Assembly: GCA_964512045.1 (NCBI GenBank)
Contig: CAZEJK010000292.1
Coordinates: 1 to 6,201 of the forward strand
DNA from: CAZEJK01 sp964512045
Lineage (GTDB): Bacteria > Acidobacteriota > Thermoanaerobaculia > Thermoanaerobaculales > Sulfomarinibacteraceae
Reading direction: 5' to 3'
DNA: 6,201 bases
The notes beneath the pieces were generated by a model, which did not search any database, was not told where the DNA came from, and was given only the letters and a program-made list of their open reading frames with translations. The position numbers were made by a program, and so were the translations under genes. The first letter of the stretch is position 1; every line of letters begins with the position of its first letter. Positions 4,445 through 6,201 of this stretch are shown piece after piece.

Positions 4445-5824
4445 CTACATGCCGGCCGTGTTGACCGGGAGCTTGCTCGTAATGTGCGCACGGACCCAGG
4501 CCGGGTCCCACCACTCCAGAGGATCCACCGGGGTTCCGGCGATCAGCACCCCGAAGTGGAGGTGATCGCCTCCCGCGAGCCCGGTCGTGCCCGTCCGGGC
4601 GATCGTCTGGCCAGTGCGGACCGCGTCTCCGACCGCGACCTGGATCTCCGAGAGGTGGCTGTACAGGGTCATCAGGCCGTAGCCGTGATCGATCACCACA
4701 CTGTTGCCGTAGATCCCGATGTAGTCCGCGAAGACCACCACTCCACTGTTGGCGGCGGGGACCCGGGCGCGCTGCACCGAAGCCATGTCGTAGCCCATGT
4801 GCGTCTGGTGGTCCACGATCTCACCGTTGTACAGATAGCTGCGGCGATCGCCGAACCGGGCCATGACCTTGGCACGGGGAAGCTGCTCGAAGTCGCCGTT
4901 CCAGAGGAGGGCTTCTTGAGTCTGCGCGGTCAGGTGGCGCAAGGTGGCGCCGTTGATGGCGCGCAGCTCCCGGTTGATCTTGAGGTACGAGTCCAGGAGG
5001 CTGTCACCGCTCTCCAGCTCGGGAGTGCGCGACAGGATCTCTGGGACCTTGCGCTGCAGGAAGCTGTCGCTCAGCCGGATCGTATCGGCCCGTTGCTCGC
5101 TTGGACGCAGTCGCCCGAGGAACCGCAGCTCGCTACGGTTGCCGAGCAGATCCTCCGCCACCAGGCGGATTGCGCTGGCATCGTCAATGTCGACCGGCGC
5201 GCTGTACAGCGCGAATCGCTGCTGACCGTCATGGTTCGGCAGGGGATATCCCGGGAACCAGGCAGCACCCGCCTGCACGCCGTCACGAACCGCACTGTCA
5301 TCGACCCAGTAGCGGATCAGATCGCTGCCTCCGCGGGTGACGCTGGCGCTGGAGCGGAGCTCGATTGAAGGCGGTACGAGATCCACCTCCAGCTCCAGCA
5401 CCTCGACGACCGGCTCCGGATGCAGCAGCCAGGTCCCCGGTCGTGCGGCCTCGACCCGGATCGTCGCGCGGCCGGTTCGCAGCCACTCCACCGTCTCCGA
5501 GCCGACCTCGACCGTGCGCTCCAGCAGCGGTGTTCCGTCGGCCCACAGCGCCCACGGCTGCGGAGGGCGGTGGCCTTCGCGGACGAGCGTGGCGGACTGG
5601 TCTCCCTGCACCACCTCGACCGTCACTGGCCCAAGGCCGCGGCCGGTGGCGGCGGCCGTGACGGTGATCGGCGTGCGCACCCCGATTCCGGGCAGCTCCG
5701 TGAGGACTGTGATCGTGGCCTCTGGACCGGTCCGGAAGGTGGCGACTCCCGCGAACGCGACCATCACCAACGCGATGACGATCAGGACGAAACGGGCTCG
5801 CGAGCTCTGACGTTTCTGGCGCAT
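4445..5824 (-). CDS. Membrane-anchored M23 (LytM-type) metallopeptidase
   Basis: Predicted product is 459 aa. A basic N-terminus (MRQKRQSSRAR) precedes one hydrophobic segment, FVLIVIALVMVAFAGVATF (12-30), with no cleavage site that I would trust, so a signal anchor placing the rest in the periplasm is likely. Residues about 35-240 are beta-rich and look like tandem Ig-like or sandwich domains (VDLVPPSIELRSSASVTRGG, then AIRLVAEDLLGNRSELRF). A mostly helical linker covers about 250-305. The C-terminal peptidase domain has ARFGDRRSYLYNGEIVDH followed by the zinc ligands His342 and Asp346 (THMGYDMAS), His390 (YSHLSEI) and the HxH pair His421/His423 (GGDHLHFGV). All metal and catalytic positions are present, so it should be an active peptidoglycan endopeptidase rather than an EnvC/NlpD-like degenerate activator. 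CCTCC at 5829-5833 on the plus strand gives a GGAGG ribosome binding site four bases before the ATG. It appears monocistronic. The exact cross-link cleaved is not predictable. Confidence 0.92.
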   Translation of the reverse strand: MRQKRQSSRARFVLIVIALVMVAFAGVATFRTGPEATITVLTELPGIGVRTPITVTAAATGRGLGPVTVEVVQGDQSATLVREGHRPPQPWALWADGTPLLERTVEVGSETVEWLRTGRATIRVEAARPGTWLLHPEPVVEVLELEVDLVPPSIELRSSASVTRGGSDLIRYWVDDSAVRDGVQAGAAWFPGYPLPNHDGQQRFALYSAPVDIDDASAIRLVAEDLLGNRSELRFLGRLRPSEQRADTIRLSDSFLQRKVPEILSRTPELESGDSLLDSYLKINRELRAINGATLRHLTAQTQEALLWNGDFEQLPRAKVMARFGDRRSYLYNGEIVDHQTHMGYDMASVQRARVPAANSGVVVFADYIGIYGNSVVIDHGYGLMTLYSHLSEIQVAVGDAVRTGQTIARTGTTGLAGGDHLHFGVLIAGTPVDPLEWWDPAWVRAHITSKLPVNTAGM

Positions 5825-5909
5825 CGGGCCTCCAGCCGACGAGGGTAGCCGAACCGCCGGCAGTTCGCCATGAGCCCCGCCGCGTCACGAGCAGCTCAGA
5901 TCCCCACAC

Positions 5910-5958
5910 CTTCGAAAATCCGAAGCATGATCGCCGGGGCCTGGGCCGGGTCCGGGGC
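5910..5958 (+). repeat. Dispersed palindromic intergenic repeat, copy C
   Basis: CTTCG (5910-5914), six bases, CGAAG (5921-5925), then the 15-base block GGCCGGGTCCGGGGC at 5944-5958, identical to the block in copy A. Read on the minus strand, the element begins TCATGCTTCG exactly as copy B does. It lies about 85 bases upstream of the M23 peptidase start, in the non-coding interval. Confidence 0.55.
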
Positions 5959-6088
5959 TGCTCCGAAGCGTTGTCGATTTTGCGAGGCTCATGGGTCGGG
6001 CGGGGGAGCCCCTACCCAACTTCGCGTTCAGCCGCGCTGTCAAGCGTCGTCTGGAACGCATGGTTGGGGCTCGTTGTCGTGCTCCTCC

Positions 6089-6118
6089 AAATCGAAATCG
6101 CTATCGCGATCGGGATCG
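6089..6118. repeat. Hexanucleotide tandem repeat (NNATCG)5
   Basis: Five consecutive 6-base units share ATCG at positions 3-6: AAATCG, AAATCG, CTATCG, CGATCG, GGATCG. The fixed ATCG with a drifting first dinucleotide is more regular than chance allows. Read as protein on the minus strand, the 6-base period gives an alternating Asp-X pattern, but no start, ribosome binding site or homology supports translation. I regard it as a non-coding microsatellite-like part of the same intergenic repeat environment as copy C. Confidence 0.5.
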
Positions 6119-6154
6119 GATGCGTCTGTCTCGCCGTAGGCCGCGTTGGTCGTC

Positions 6155-6201
6155 TTACCGCTCGTTCTGGTCGAGGGCGCGCACCATCTCCTTGGTGGAG
6201 T
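6155..6201 (-). CDS. Possible C-terminal end of a gene entering from the right
   Basis: On the minus strand, the last bases of the window read STKEMVRALDQNER followed by TAA (6155-6157). The composition is soluble and helix-forming and looks like an ordinary protein C-terminus, whereas the other two minus-strand frames give Arg/Pro-rich reading. Only 14 residues are visible, so no family can be named and a chance open frame is quite possible. If real, it is transcribed in the same direction as the M23 peptidase gene, 330 bases upstream of it, and is separated from it by the repeats. Confidence 0.35.
   Translation of the reverse strand, partial: STKEMVRALDQNER

Larger units (their letters stand above)
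5825..6154. other. Non-coding right intergenic region
   Basis: These 330 bases contain no gene I can support; open frames on either strand lack ribosome binding sites and recognisable products. The region holds repeat copy C (5910-5958) and the NNATCG hexamer tract (6089-6118). It also holds a hairpin-prone segment, TGGGT (5992-5996) with ACCCA (6014-6018) enclosing GGGG and CCCC runs. The hairpin has no T-run. The upstream signals for the M23 gene must lie in the left part; I see only a weak TACCCT-type -10 on the minus strand just before its start, without a good -35. Confidence 0.4.

Noticed and set aside
4373..5368. Long plus-strand open frame opposite the M23 peptidase
   Set aside because: The minus strand carries all M23 zinc ligands in one intact frame, so this frame is its shadow.
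5298..5909. Minus-strand frame spanning the 5' part and upstream region of the M23 gene
   Set aside because: Different frame from the peptidase and rich in Arg/Gly/Pro; no ribosome binding site or domain.
1..6201. CRISPR array, insertion sequence, toxin-antitoxin pair or defence island
   Set aside because: No regularly spaced long direct repeats, no transposase or integrase motifs, no paired small antitoxin/toxin genes and no defence-protein domains were seen. The repeats present are short and dispersed or simple tandem.

Overview
The window is GC-rich, by eye roughly two-thirds G+C, and comes from a Gram-negative bacterium. It encodes a signal-peptide-bearing outer-membrane beta-barrel ending in Phe and an inner-membrane-anchored M23 peptidase. 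Together with beta-oxidation genes, an orphan ParA and GC-rich dispersed palindromic intergenic repeats, this is reminiscent of deltaproteobacterial or myxobacterial-type lineages. No rRNA or other marker is present, so the taxonomy is a guess.

Layout, left to right. Positions 1-340 are non-coding and repeat-rich: an AT-rich heptamer tract, a palindromic dispersed repeat (copy A), hairpins and a weak promoter candidate. A complete thiolase (341-1591, +) overlaps by 8 nt the start of a FadB/FadJ-type multifunctional beta-oxidation gene. That second gene is broken: homology stops after about 47 residues, within a few bases of another copy of the repeat (copy B). A minus-strand orphan ParA (1781-2548) follows tail-to-tail. 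ParA is divergent from a stand-alone CinA/MoaB-like protein (2739-3467, +). The 190-bp space between them has a good sigma-70-like promoter for parA with a palindrome between its -10 and -35, and a promoter placed for a leaderless transcript of the CinA-like gene. Next comes an outer-membrane beta-barrel protein (3637-4332, +). It converges on an M23 peptidase (4445-5824, -) across a 112-bp gap holding inverted repeats. The right end (5825-6154) is non-coding with repeat copy C and a hexanucleotide repeat. The last 47 bases may be the C-terminus of a further minus-strand gene.

The genes do not form one pathway. Thiolase plus the fadB fragment is a decayed fatty-acid oxidation operon in which only the thiolase step survives locally. 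ParA, the CinA-like protein, the barrel protein and the M23 peptidase look like separately transcribed housekeeping or envelope genes. I see no defence system, CRISPR array, transposase, toxin-antitoxin pair, rRNA or tRNA. The most unusual signal is the dispersed palindromic repeat family (CTTCG-N6-CGAAG), with copies in three of the non-coding stretches and one at the breakpoint of the truncated fadB-like gene.
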